From Parabacteroides distasonis (lineage in GTDB: Bacteria > Bacteroidota > Bacteroidia > Bacteroidales > Tannerellaceae), in the NCBI GenBank assembly GCA_021531385.1, contig JAFBIR010000010.1, forward strand, positions 1 to 64,000: 64,000 nt of DNA. The letters run 5' to 3'. Positions 27,121 through 36,500 of the stretch are shown here, piece after piece. The notes beneath the pieces are model-generated. The model did not search any database. It was not told where the DNA came from and was given only the letters and a program-made list of their open reading frames with translations. The translations under genes and the position numbers were made by a program. The number at the start of each line of letters is the position of its first letter. Position 1 is the stretch's first letter.

Positions 27121-27798
27121 ATGATAGGAACCATAGTCAATACGATCACGATTATCGTGGGCAGCTGCGTCGGACACTTTGCCAAGCGCGGCATTAAGGA
27201 GCCATACCAAAAGGTGATGTTCACCGCGATGGGTTTGGCCTCTTTAGCGTTGGGCTTCAATGCCGTGTGCAACCACCTGCCAAAGAGCGAATATCCCATT
27301 CTCTTTATTGTTAGCCTCTCAGTGGGTGGTGTGGTCGGCACGATGCTCGACCTCAATGGCCGGTTCAACCATTTGGTCAACCGCTTCTCGAAATCCAATT
27401 TGGCGCAGGGTCTCTCCACCGGCATCCTGCTCTATTGTATCGGTACGCTCTCTATCGTTGGCCCGATGATGAGTGCCCTCTATGGCGATCATACCTTCCT
27501 CTTTACCAATGCCACACTCGACTTAGTGACCTCCGCCGTCTTGGCCACTACATACGGCATCGGCATGGTGCTTGCCGCACCCGTCCTGTTCTGTTGGCAA
27601 GGCGCCTTCTATCTGGCTGCAAAACTGGCTGGTGGCGTGATTCCTGATGCGATGGTGACAGAGATCTCTATTGTCGGTGGGACGTTAATCGCCGCTTCCG
27701 GTTTAGGCATCTTGCAGATCAAGGATTGCAAGACGCTCAATCTGTTGCCCTCCTTGGCTGTCCCCATCCTCTTTTTCCTGTTGAAAAGTTTGTTTTAA
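27121..27798 (+). CDS. DUF554 membrane protein
   Basis: This 225-residue protein has about six or seven hydrophobic segments. The start MIGTIVNTITIIVGSCVGHFAKRGI and its second-half motif GALVGxxIxGGxLI-like (VTEISIVGGTLIAASGLGIL) are typical of DUF554 (YdfK-like) membrane proteins, whose function is unknown. It begins 63 bases after the lyase gene, past a terminator. Its stop codon abuts the stop codon of the convergent antitoxin gene with no base between. Confidence 0.85.
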   Translation: MIGTIVNTITIIVGSCVGHFAKRGIKEPYQKVMFTAMGLASLALGFNAVCNHLPKSEYPILFIVSLSVGGVVGTMLDLNGRFNHLVNRFSKSNLAQGLSTGILLYCIGTLSIVGPMMSALYGDHTFLFTNATLDLVTSAVLATTYGIGMVLAAPVLFCWQGAFYLAAKLAGGVIPDAMVTEISIVGGTLIAASGLGILQIKDCKTLNLLPSLAVPILFFLLKSLF

Positions 27799-28143
27799 CT
27801 ACCAAACAGCCGCCATTTTTCGGACTTGTTTCAGTTTCTCCATAAACGATTTGTTGCGTTTAGCCATCGTTAGGTCATAATCTGCTTGCATACGAATCCA
27901 GAAAATGGCTTCAATGTCTAATGCAGCCTCTATGAGCATGGCATATTCAGTTGTAATAGGACATTTACTATTGAGTAAATCATTCAATTCGGAATTAGGT
28001 ATGCCTGTCTGTTCCGCAAAATGAGAGGGTGTAATGCCTCGAAATTCAAGTTCTTCTTTTAAAATACTTCCTGGGTGGGTGGGCTCAAATGGTTCGAGGT
28101 TGTTTGCGATCATTTTGGAATCTATGCCTTCAAGAGAAATCAT
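27799..28143 (-). CDS. higA: HigA-type antitoxin
   Basis: This 114-residue protein carries a HigA-type helix-turn-helix: PTHPGSILKEELEFRGIT (about residues 21-38), then FAEQTGIPNSELNDLLN, and the C-terminal WIRMQADYDLTMAKR common to HigA antitoxins fused as VapI/HigA-like domains. It should bind and neutralise the upstream-encoded toxin and repress their shared promoter. It begins eight bases after the toxin gene. The pair is richer in A/T than the surrounding genes. Confidence 0.82.
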   Translation of the reverse strand: MISLEGIDSKMIANNLEPFEPTHPGSILKEELEFRGITPSHFAEQTGIPNSELNDLLNSKCPITTEYAMLIEAALDIEAIFWIRMQADYDLTMAKRNKSFMEKLKQVRKMAAVW

Positions 28144-28151
28144 ATTGCTTA

Positions 28152-28469
28152 TTATTTGTAATGGTTTGACAATTCTAAAATATTACAGATCGTAATGAGT
28201 GGCTCATTCCCTTCTTTGGAAACAGAGAACTCAATACGATATTGATCGTTTACACGGATAGAAGAAATACCTGCTCTATCTCCTTTTAATACTTCATAGT
28301 GTAGTGACTTGATTGTAAATAGCGATTCTACAGAATCTTTATTCTTCAAGATATTTATCCGATCAATGTATCTACGAACAATGTCGGGTTGGAAGCGATG
28401 CTTTTTATCGCTACTCTTTCCTTTCTCATAGAGCTCTTGCAAGTATTTCTTCTCAAATGTAACAATCAT
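28152..28469 (-). CDS. higB: HigB/RelE-type toxin
   Basis: This 105-residue protein belongs to the RelE/ParE superfamily and probably cleaves mRNA on the ribosome. It shows the typical order: LHYEVLKGDRAGISSIRVND then QYRIEFSVSKEG (about residues 55-87), with the Arg residues expected of HigB-like toxins. The frame stays open to 28526, but a TACCTTTG element lies inside the extension, so I place the start at 28469. The toxin precedes the antitoxin, the usual order of HigBA. Confidence 0.8.
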   Translation of the reverse strand: MIVTFEKKYLQELYEKGKSSDKKHRFQPDIVRRYIDRINILKNKDSVESLFTIKSLHYEVLKGDRAGISSIRVNDQYRIEFSVSKEGNEPLITICNILELSNHYK

Positions 28470-28487
28470 GTGACGATGTTTGTATTG

Positions 28488-28495
28488 CAAAGGTA
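28488..28495 (-). promoter_or_regulatory. -7 element of higBA
   Basis: TACCTTTG on the minus strand (28495-28488), 19 bases ahead of the chosen start. A clear -33 element at normal spacing is not visible. Confidence 0.5.
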
Positions 28496-28556
28496 GCAAA
28501 TCCGCATAGCGAACGGATGATTTCAAAAGGATTTTCTTGAAACGACCTTCATTTAA

Positions 28557-28663
28557 GCCTTTCGTCTAAATGCGAAGGAGCCATGTAGGGCTACGAGCGG
28601 CTTTCGACGACTGGCGAAGAGATGAAATCGTGCCTCTGAGGGCTTCTTTGGTTAGCGAAAGGC
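28557..28663. repeat. Imperfect long inverted repeat in gene-free region
   Basis: The left arm (28557-28582, starting GCCTTTCGTCTAA) and right arm (28641-28663, ending GTTAGCGAAAGGC) are imperfect reverse complements, about 58 bases apart. The stretch from 28496 to 29132 has no convincing gene. The loop holds GCGGCTTTCGACGACTGGCG and no open frame of note. It may be a folded RNA or the remnant of a mobile element. Confidence 0.45.
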
Positions 28664-28690
28664 TCAGCCATGCCATTTGGGATCAATTTA

Positions 28691-28736
28691 TTAACATAAT
28701 TATATAATCAAGCCGTAGATGGAATAATTATATTAA
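28691..28736. repeat. AT-rich inverted repeat
   Basis: TTAACATAATTAT (28691-28703) and ATAATTATATTAA (28724-28736) pair at 12 of 13 positions. Part of the hairpin-rich gap between higBA and the PHP gene. Confidence 0.4.
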
Positions 28737-28851
28737 CATATTGAAACTATTTAGTGCATGCTTGTTAATCCGATCTAATAAAAATGCCTTTTTGGGGGTA
28801 TTTGAGACTTTCGCCAAAAAATAATAGCCCAAAATGTGCTACATGGAACTT

Positions 28852-28946
28852 TCGGCAATTGCCGACGGTGTTAAATAGTACATGATAGGCTATTTGTATT
28901 AACACGGTTTTACAAAATAGTACTATATGGTAAAACCGTGTTAATA
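28852..28946. repeat. Perfect palindrome and perfect 17-base inverted repeat
   Basis: TCGGCAATTGCCGA (28852-28865) is a perfect 14-base palindrome. Just after it, a 17-base arm (28897-28913, TATTAACACGGTTTTAC) is repeated as its exact reverse complement at 28930-28946, with a 16-base loop containing TAGTACTA. Neither has a U-run, so they look more like binding or recombination sites or an RNA hairpin than terminators. Confidence 0.6.
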
Positions 28947-29093
28947 GATTCCGGGTCGTTAGGATTGCCATGGCACATGGATCCGTTTATGTCGGGTAGC
29001 AACTCACTTTTGGTGCCGGCATGACGCAGTTTTTCTCGGCATAGAATGGCGTATGGATGGGTAATGGCTGGATAGATTTCAGAGGATTTTCTT

Positions 29094-29101
29094 TACCTTT
29101 G
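29094..29101 (+). promoter_or_regulatory. -7 element of the PHP gene
   Basis: TACCTTTG lies 31 bases before the start codon of the PHP protein. No TTTG at the normal spacing. Confidence 0.45.
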
Positions 29102-29132
29102 TCGGCACAAGGTTAATGCTTAAATCAAAGGT

Positions 29133-30212
29133 ATGATGAAACGATTCTTTTTAAGTTTGATGTTGGTGGGCGCTTTCACGGCCCAGGCGCAACTCCGCAA
29201 TGCGGATGTGTATGAGGTGACAGAGATAGATCATTCCATGCAGCGGAATGTAGTTGAGATTCCCGGTTTTGATGGTTATCAGACCTTAAAATGTGATTTC
29301 CATATCCATACGGCTTTCTCCGATGGATCGGTGTGGCCGGATATGCGTGTAGAAGAGGCTTGGCAAGAGGGGTTGGATGCGATCGCTATCACCGATCATA
29401 TCGAGTATCGTCCGCACAAAGAGCAGTTGAAGGGAGACCTGAACGAGTCGTTCAAGATCGCCAAGAAGCGGGGCGATGAGTTGGGCTTTTTGGTGATTCA
29501 CGGATCGGAGATCACCCGCTCCAAACCCTTAGGCCATTTGAACGCACTCTTCTTGCAGGATAGCAACCCGCTGGATGTGGAAGATCCGCTGAAGGCAATC
29601 GACGAGGCGAAGCGTCAAGGTGCGTTTATCATGTGGAACCATCCGGGATGGCCCGACGACAAATCGACGCTCTATCCGGTGCATGAGGAGTTGCTGAAGG
29701 CAAACAAGATTGATGGCATCGAGGTGTTCAACTTCACGGAGTATTACCCGAAAGCGTTTGAGTGGCCCACGCAGTATGGTAAGGCTTTCATGGGAAATAC
29801 CGATATTCATGGGTTGATCTCCGGATTGTATGGCTGGGGCAAGCTGGTACGCCCGGTTACGTTGGTGTTTGCGAAGGGACGCAGTGAGCAGGCCATCCGT
29901 GAGGCACTGTTTGCGCATCGTACAGCCGTTTTGTTCCAAGATGTGTTAGTGGGGCCTGCGGAATATCTCTCCAAATTAGTAATGGCCTGTTTCCAAGTGC
30001 GTCAGATCAACAGCGGGCGCATTGAGGTGATGAATCAATCAGACATCTCTTTCAAGGCAACGGTGGATGGGAAGTTGATCTTGCTACCTGCCCGCACAGC
30101 GGTTCAGATGGATCTGCCACAGCAGGGTCCCTTGGTGATGCAGAACTGTTATGTCGGTCAAGATAAACAGCTCACGTTCGAGCTTTACGAATTGGAACGT
30201 TTGTTACGATAA
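29133..30212 (+). CDS. Exported PHP-domain phosphodiesterase (Sb-PDE type)
   Basis: This 359-residue protein has a signal peptide (about residues 1-19, ending AQAQ) followed by a PHP metallophosphoesterase domain: DFHIHTAFSDG (about 56-66), AITDHIEYRPH (about 84-94), HGSEITR, WNHPGWP and NTDIHG near 230. These His/Asp motifs bind the metal cluster. The C-terminal 90 residues form a small beta domain. It corresponds to the Sb-PDE family, named from a phosphodiesterase; the natural substrate is unknown. The next gene, an esterase, starts 12 bases later, so the two exported hydrolases may form an operon. Confidence 0.85.
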   Translation: MMKRFFLSLMLVGAFTAQAQLRNADVYEVTEIDHSMQRNVVEIPGFDGYQTLKCDFHIHTAFSDGSVWPDMRVEEAWQEGLDAIAITDHIEYRPHKEQLKGDLNESFKIAKKRGDELGFLVIHGSEITRSKPLGHLNALFLQDSNPLDVEDPLKAIDEAKRQGAFIMWNHPGWPDDKSTLYPVHEELLKANKIDGIEVFNFTEYYPKAFEWPTQYGKAFMGNTDIHGLISGLYGWGKLVRPVTLVFAKGRSEQAIREALFAHRTAVLFQDVLVGPAEYLSKLVMACFQVRQINSGRIEVMNQSDISFKATVDGKLILLPARTAVQMDLPQQGPLVMQNCYVGQDKQLTFELYELERLLR

Positions 30213-30224
30213 TCAATCATAAAG

Positions 30225-31040
30225 ATGAAAAATAGCATTAGACTTTGGGTGATCGCTTTGATCACCCTTTTGCCTTGGGCGGTAGAGGCCGCAAAGGTGG
30301 ATAGCGTTCAGGTAAAGAGTGCAAGTATGAACAAAGCGGTGCAGATAGTCGTTGTTACGCCCGATCTGGCGGAAACTAAGGCTTGCCCAGTGATTTACTT
30401 GCTACATGGTTATAGTGGCAATGCGAAAACCTGGATCGGAATCAAGCCTAACCTACCGCAGATCGCTGATGAGAAGGGGATTATTTTTGTTTGTCCAGAC
30501 GGGAAGAACAGCTGGTATTGGAACAGTCCGTTAAAGCCGGATGTACGCTATGAGGATTTTATCTCTACGGAATTAGTGTCCTATGTGGATGCGCATTATC
30601 GCACGATCGCTGACCGGAGGGCACGTGCGATCACGGGGTTAAGCATGGGCGGACATGGTGCGTTGTGGAATGCGATGCGTCATAGCGATGTGTTTGGTGC
30701 GGCTGGTAGCACGAGTGGCGGCGTGGATATTCGTCCCTTCCCGAAGAATTGGGAGATGAGCATCCAGTTGGGTGACATGGAGAGTCATCGGGAAAACTGG
30801 GACAATTATACGGTAATCAATCTGGTTCCTGCCTTGAAAAAGGGGCAGTTGGCGCTAATCGTGGACTGTGGCGAGGATGATTTCTTCCTCGAAGTGAATA
30901 AAAACCTGCATCAAGACCTGCTGAAACAGGGTATCGAGCATGACTTCATCACCCGTCCGGGTGCGCATAACAATACGTACTGGAATAATTCGATAGACTA
31001 TCAGATCCTCTTCTTTCAGAAGCAATTCTTGAACATGTAG
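30225..31040 (+). CDS. Exported esterase, esterase D/tributyrin type
   Basis: This 271-residue alpha/beta hydrolase has a signal peptide (about residues 1-22). The nucleophile is Ser in GLSMGGHGA (about residue 139), the acid likely Asp in DCGEDDFF (about 215), and the base His in RPGAHNNTYW (about 247). The HGYSGNAKTW segment near 65 is the oxyanion region. It resembles the esterase D / acetyl xylan esterase-like group, so it may deacylate sugars or small esters in the periplasm. It lies 12 bases after the PHP gene. Confidence 0.85.
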   Translation: MKNSIRLWVIALITLLPWAVEAAKVDSVQVKSASMNKAVQIVVVTPDLAETKACPVIYLLHGYSGNAKTWIGIKPNLPQIADEKGIIFVCPDGKNSWYWNSPLKPDVRYEDFISTELVSYVDAHYRTIADRRARAITGLSMGGHGALWNAMRHSDVFGAAGSTSGGVDIRPFPKNWEMSIQLGDMESHRENWDNYTVINLVPALKKGQLALIVDCGEDDFFLEVNKNLHQDLLKQGIEHDFITRPGAHNNTYWNNSIDYQILFFQKQFLNM

Positions 31041-31059
31041 CTGTTTTTTCCTACTTTTG
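31028..31059 (+). promoter_or_regulatory. Promoter of aroA
   Basis: CTTG (31028-31031), 20 bases, then TACTTTTG (31052-31059). The -33 part overlaps the end of the esterase gene. The aroA start is 30 bases downstream. Confidence 0.55.
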
Positions 31060-31088
31060 CCCTCCGAATATTCTAAGGAAGGACAAAC

Positions 31089-32321
31089 ATGAATGATCTG
31101 ATAACAGCTCCTGAGGCTGCTTGGCGTGCGACGGTTAAGCTCCCCGCCTCTAAAAGCATCAGCAATCGTGCGTTGATTTTGAATGCACTCAGCTCCAGTC
31201 CATACGGGGTGGAGAACCTTTCGGATTGCGACGACACCAACCTCATGGTGAATGCGCTGCAAGCCGAAGGTGGGGATTTTAATGTAGGAGCGGCGGGAAC
31301 CACGATGCGTTTCCTGACCGCTTTCCTCGCCAATCTACCGGGCGAATGGACGATTACCGGCACGGAGCGGATGAAGAACCGACCCATCAAGGTGCTCGTG
31401 GAGGCGTTGAATGCGTTGGGTGCGCACATCACCTACATGGAGAAGGAGGGCTTTCCCCCGTTGCGCATCTCGGGTGCGGCGTTGCCAGGTGGAGAAATTT
31501 CACTTCCTGGCCATGTCAGCTCGCAATATATCTCAGCAATCCTCATGGTGGCTCCACTGATGGAGAAGGGAGTCACGCTCCACTTGGAGGGGGAGATTGT
31601 CTCTCGTCCTTACATTTACATCACGCTGGAGCTGATGAAACAGTTTGGCGTGTCGGCCACTTGGGAGGATCATACGATTCGAGTATTGCCTCAATCCTAT
31701 ACCCCGATACGCTTCACGGTGGAGTCGGATTGGAGTGCCGCCTCCTACTGGTATGAGATGATGGCGCTCTCACCCGGGGCGGAGATCGAGCTGTTAGGGC
31801 TCTTCAAAGAGAGCTTGCAAGGCGATGCGGCCGGAGCTAAACTGTTCGAGCAGTTAGGCGTGGAGACCCTTTTCACAGCACAAGGTGTCCGACTAAGACA
31901 CACGGGCACTTGTTGCCAGGAATTGACCTATGATTTCGTGAACGAACCGGATCTGGCACAGACCTTCGTAGTCACCTGTGCGCTGTTGGGGGTCCCCTTC
32001 CGTTTCACGGGCTTGCAATCGCTGAAGATCAAGGAGACGGATCGAATCGCCGCCTTGCAAACGGAGCTGCGTAAGTTAGGTTATGTGTTGCGGGATGCGG
32101 AAGACAGCATCCTCTCATGGGATGGCGAACGGTGCGCACCGGAGGCACATCCGGTGATCGCGACCTATGAGGATCATCGCATGGCCCTTTCGTTTGCTCC
32201 CGCGGCTTTGGTGCGTCCGGAAGGGATTGAGATTGCCCATCCGGAGGTGGTTAGTAAGAGTTATCCCCATTATTGGGCGGATCTGCGTGCCGCAGGTTTT
32301 GGCGTGCAGACCCTTGAATAA
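31089..32321 (+). CDS. aroA: 3-phosphoshikimate 1-carboxyvinyltransferase (EPSP synthase)
   Basis: This 410-residue enzyme joins shikimate 3-phosphate and phosphoenolpyruvate, the sixth step to chorismate and the aromatic amino acids. Family motifs are visible: LPASKSISNRAL (about residues 17-28), GAAGTTMRFLTAF (about 59-71), the HVSSQYISAILM stretch near 143-154, KIKETDRIAALQ near 315-326, and DHRMALSFAP near 359-368. It is somewhat shorter than E. coli AroA, as usual for Bacteroidetes. The next gene starts 21 bases downstream. Confidence 0.95.
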   Translation: MNDLITAPEAAWRATVKLPASKSISNRALILNALSSSPYGVENLSDCDDTNLMVNALQAEGGDFNVGAAGTTMRFLTAFLANLPGEWTITGTERMKNRPIKVLVEALNALGAHITYMEKEGFPPLRISGAALPGGEISLPGHVSSQYISAILMVAPLMEKGVTLHLEGEIVSRPYIYITLELMKQFGVSATWEDHTIRVLPQSYTPIRFTVESDWSAASYWYEMMALSPGAEIELLGLFKESLQGDAAGAKLFEQLGVETLFTAQGVRLRHTGTCCQELTYDFVNEPDLAQTFVVTCALLGVPFRFTGLQSLKIKETDRIAALQTELRKLGYVLRDAEDSILSWDGERCAPEAHPVIATYEDHRMALSFAPAALVRPEGIEIAHPEVVSKSYPHYWADLRAAGFGVQTLE

Positions 32322-32342
32322 ACAGCGACAGGAAATCCGATT

Positions 32343-32762
32343 ATGTGGTATATTATTCTCAGTTTGGTAGCGTTAGGCATTGTGGCGGCGATTGCGGGTT
32401 ATTTCCGTAACCGAAAATTGCAGCGACAGTTGGAGCGGGGTGAGATTGATGCGATCCCGGAACCGCAAGAGATTCCCGAGGAGTGTTGCGGACAGCATGA
32501 GACCTGTGAGCGCGACAGCCTTTTAGCCGCCGTCAGCAAGCAAATTGAGTATTATGACGATGAAGAGCTGGATCGCTACAAAGGTGTGGCGGCTGACGCC
32601 TACGAGGAGGAGGCGATCGAGGAGTTCAGCGAGGTGCTCTATACGTTGCAGGAGGTAGAGGTGGCCGGTTGGCTACGCAGCTTGCAGCTACGTGGGATCA
32701 ACCTGCCCGATGCCTTGAAAGATGAGGCTTTCTTGATTGTGGGAGAGCGAAGGATTCATTAA
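32343..32762 (+). CDS. Small membrane-anchored protein, function unknown
   Basis: This 139-residue protein has one N-terminal membrane helix (about residues 2-20), then a basic stretch and a Cys/His cluster CCGQHETCERD (about 49-59), followed by an acidic helical region (ALA/GLU-rich, 75-110) and a basic C-terminus. The cluster could bind a metal or an iron-sulfur site, but only three cysteines are present. It sits between aroA (21 bases) and a metal ABC permease (12 bases) and may be co-transcribed with both; the permease neighbour gives a weak hint of metal handling. I recognise no family. Confidence 0.65.
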   Translation: MWYIILSLVALGIVAAIAGYFRNRKLQRQLERGEIDAIPEPQEIPEECCGQHETCERDSLLAAVSKQIEYYDDEELDRYKGVAADAYEEEAIEEFSEVLYTLQEVEVAGWLRSLQLRGINLPDALKDEAFLIVGERRIH

Positions 32763-32774
32763 ACAGCAAACTAC

Positions 32775-33590
32775 ATGGATTTATTGCAATACACCTTTTT
32801 TCAACACGCCCTGCTTGGTAGTCTTTTGACGGCTATCGCCTGTGGTATAGTAGGCACCTACATTGTCGCTCGTCGATTGGTGTTTATCAGTGGAGGCATT
32901 ACGCACGCCTCGTTTGGAGGCTTAGGGTTGGGTTTCTATTTAGGGACGAACCCCATCTGGATGGCGTTGGTCTTTGCGGTGCTCTCTGCTTTTGGCGTGG
33001 AGTGGGTGAGCAAGTCGTATGATGTGCGCGAAGATTCCGCGATAGCCGGTGTATGGTCGTTAGGCATGGCGTTGGGAGTGATCTTTATCTTCTTGACCCC
33101 TGGCTATGCACCCAACCTCTCCGCCTATCTCTTTGGCAATATCCTGACCATCACGGCAGGTGACCTATGGGGAATGTTGGCGTTGGTCGTGGTGGTAACA
33201 GCCCTGTTTCTCCTGTTTTTACGAGAGATTATTTATGTGGCTTTCGATCGGGATTTCGCCCAAACGCAGGGATTGCCGGTTAAGCTGATTGAGTATGCGA
33301 TGATGTGTTGCATCGCTGTCACGATTGTCTTTTCCATTCGCTTGGTGGGCATTATGCTTTTGATCAGTCTATTGACCCTTCCCCAGATTACGGTGAACCT
33401 GTTTACCTCCGATTTCAAGCGCATCATGATCGGAAGCATCGCAATCGGCTTCTTGGGATGCGTCAGCGGGTTGCTGCTCTCCTATTACCTGAATGTGCCT
33501 TCTGGTGCGTTCATCATCCTTTTCTTGGTGCTGTTGTTTTTGATTTCGAAAGCAATAAAAGCCGTTGTCACTCCGTTAAATAAGGAATGA
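32775..33590 (+). CDS. Metal ABC transporter permease (ZnuB/MntB family)
   Basis: This 271-residue protein has about eight membrane segments and the family's ABC-3 features, such as GGITHASFGGLGLG near residues 39-52 and GIMLLISLLTLPQIT near 190. Such permeases move zinc, manganese or iron with a separate ATPase and binding protein, but neither is adjacent, so the partners must lie elsewhere. Its stop overlaps the porW start (ATGA), so the two are translationally coupled. Confidence 0.88.
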   Translation: MDLLQYTFFQHALLGSLLTAIACGIVGTYIVARRLVFISGGITHASFGGLGLGFYLGTNPIWMALVFAVLSAFGVEWVSKSYDVREDSAIAGVWSLGMALGVIFIFLTPGYAPNLSAYLFGNILTITAGDLWGMLALVVVVTALFLLFLREIIYVAFDRDFAQTQGLPVKLIEYAMMCCIAVTIVFSIRLVGIMLLISLLTLPQITVNLFTSDFKRIMIGSIAIGFLGCVSGLLLSYYLNVPSGAFIILFLVLLFLISKAIKAVVTPLNKE

Positions 33591-36500
33591 AAAAAGGGTA
33601 TAGCATCATTGGAATCCTCGGTTTGCTGCTCTTGCTTTGGTCGTGTAGCACGAAAAAGAACACCAAGGCAAGCCGCTTCTATCATGCGTTCAATACCCGG
33701 TATAACATCTATTTCAATGGCAAACAGGCCTTCGATGAGGCCTTGAAAAGTCAGCAAGACGGCTACAAAGAGAACTACTCGGAGATGATCTACATGTATC
33801 CGATCAGTGCGCAACCCAAAGACAAACAACAAACAGGTGGCCCCTTCGACCGTACGATCGAGAAGAGCAACAAAGCCATCAAGCTCCACTCCATCACGGC
33901 TAAACCCGCCAAGAAGCCGGGGTGGAAGAATAATCCCAAGTTGGTGAAGGAGCAGGCCAAGGAGGAGTACAACCCCTTCTTGAAGAACTGTTGGTTGATT
34001 ATGGGGCAGGCCCAATTCTATAATGCCGATTTCCTGCAAGCCTCTGCCACCTTCTCTTACATCGCTCGCCACTATGCCCAAGAGGAGGAGGTGGTGGCGG
34101 AAGCCCGTTTGTGGCAAGCCCGTTGCTATGCGGAGATGGGTTGGTATTACGAATCGGAAGACATCTTGGAGAAGATGAACAAGGAGGGCATTCCGGCGGC
34201 CAACTTAAAGCAGTATGCGGCAGTGAATGCCGATTACCTCATCAAGAATCAACAGTTTGAGGAGGCGGTACCCTATTTGAAGACAGCGATCAAGGCGGAG
34301 AAAAACCGCAAGCAGCGGGCGCGCATGAAGTATCTGTTGGGACAGATCTATGCGGATTTGGATCTGGGCAGCTTGGCCTATAAAGCCTTTGCGGAGGTGA
34401 TCCGTTCCAATCCACCCTACGAGTTAGAGTTTGCCGCCCGTATTCGTCAGAGCGAGGTGTTTGCGGGTACTAACTACTTGAAGGTAGTGAAGATGCTGGA
34501 ACGCATGGCGAAGAGCCAGAAGAACAAAGACTATCTGGATCAGGTTTATTATGCCTTGGGCAATATCTACCTCAACCGGGAGGATACGGTGAATGCGATC
34601 AAGAACTACCAGTTAGGTATCGAGAAGAGCACGCAGAACGGGATGGATAAGGCGATCTGCCAGATTAAGTTGGGCGATATTTACTTCACGCAGCGAGACT
34701 ATGTGAAGGCGCAACCCTGCTTCAGTGGGGCGTTGGCCGGTATCAAGAAAGAATACAAGGACTATCCTCGTGTCTCCAAACTCTCTGCTGTCTTGGATGA
34801 GTTGGTGGTGCATGTGGAGGCGGTACAGTTGCAAGACAGCCTGCAAGCCCTGGCCAAGATGCCGGAGGCGGAGCGGTTGGCCATCATTGACAAGAAGATC
34901 GAGGAGGTCAAGAAGGAGGAGGAAGAGGCGAAAGCCTTGGCGGAGAAGGAGGCCTATTTGGCCGAGCAAGAGGCGAAGGGATCGGGCATCAACCGTCCGG
35001 GTACGGAGACCAACACCGTCCAGATGCCTACGGCCGGAGGTGCCTCTTTCTATTTCTATAATCCACAAACGGTGGCACAAGGTAAGACCCAGTTTCAACG
35101 CAAGTGGGGACGCCGTACGTTGGAGGATAACTGGCGTCGGCGGAAGAAAGAGCTTTCTACCTTCGATGAACCTAACCCGGGAGATACGGAGCAAGCGGAT
35201 CAATCGCAAGTTGGGGCAGATGGACAGCCTTTACCAACCGACTCGATTGCGGGCGGTGATTTGCCAGCCGTGGCAGCGGACGATCCGCATACCCGTGAGT
35301 ATTACCTGCAACAGTTGCCTTTCACTGAGGAGGATGTAGCCGCCTCGAATGTGATCATTGAGGATGGACTTTACAACATGGCGATGATCTATAAGGATAA
35401 ACTGGAAGATCTGCCTCTTTCTATCGAGGGTTTCGAGACATTAGAGCGGCGTTTCCCGGAGAATACGCATCGGTTAGAGAGCTATTACCAGATCTATTTG
35501 ATGGCCTTGCGCTTGCAAGACGAGGCATTGGCTGCCGCCTATAAGACAAAGTTGATCCAAGCCTTCCCAGAGAGTGACTATGCCGTGGCGGTGGCGGATC
35601 CCAACTATGAATATAACATCCGTATGATGGACCGCGTGCAAGATTCACTGTACCAACAGACCTATGCCCGCTATTTGGAGAGCGATACCGCTACTGTTCG
35701 CCACAGCTTCAAGTTAGTGAGTGAGAAATATCCATTGGCTACGCTGATGCCTAAGTTTATGTTTTTGGATGCGTTGACCTATGTGCAAGCGGGAGATACG
35801 GAAGGTTTCAAGGCGGCCTTGCGTACTTTGATTGAGAAATATCCGAAAGCGGATGTGACGGAGTTGGCCAGTGAGATGCTGAAAGGTGTCTTGCGTGGAC
35901 GAGCATTGGTGCAAGGTGGCGTGCGAGGCATGAGTTGGAACTTGCGCTTTGGTGTAGGTGAAGATGGTGCTTTGTCCGCCGAGGATAGTGCACGGGTTTT
36001 CAATCCAGAGCGTAACATGCCTTATGAGATGCTGTTGGTTTATCCTGCGGGTAGCGTAGATCAGAATCAGCTGCTTTTTGCCGTGGCAGCTTACAACTTC
36101 GCCAATTTCATGGTCAAGGAGTTTGACTTGGTCTTTGAAGAGGCTGGACCGATTAGTATGTTAGCGATCAAAGGCTTCTATAACTTCGATGAGATTATCC
36201 AATATTATAAGATGATCTATGGAGCAGATGGGTATGCGACAGCATTGAATCAGGCAGTGGCGGTCTTACCCATCTCCGAAGCCAATTATGAGACGTTGAT
36301 GCGTGGCAAGACTTTGGAGGAATACATTACCTTCTTCGATGAACAGTTTGGCGAGGAGCTGCCTGATCTGGCCGCTCGTTGGAAGGCTCGTTTGGCTGAG
36401 GATGCAGCAGAGGCTGAGGAATCGGCAGAGGAGGATACTGCGGAGATACCAGCGGGGGATGCACCTGTGGTTGAGCCAACAGAAGAGTCAAAACAGGTGG

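Noticed and set aside
28765-28971. 68-codon minus-strand frame in the hairpin-rich gap
   Set aside because: It runs through the perfect inverted repeat and palindrome and has no promoter or family features.
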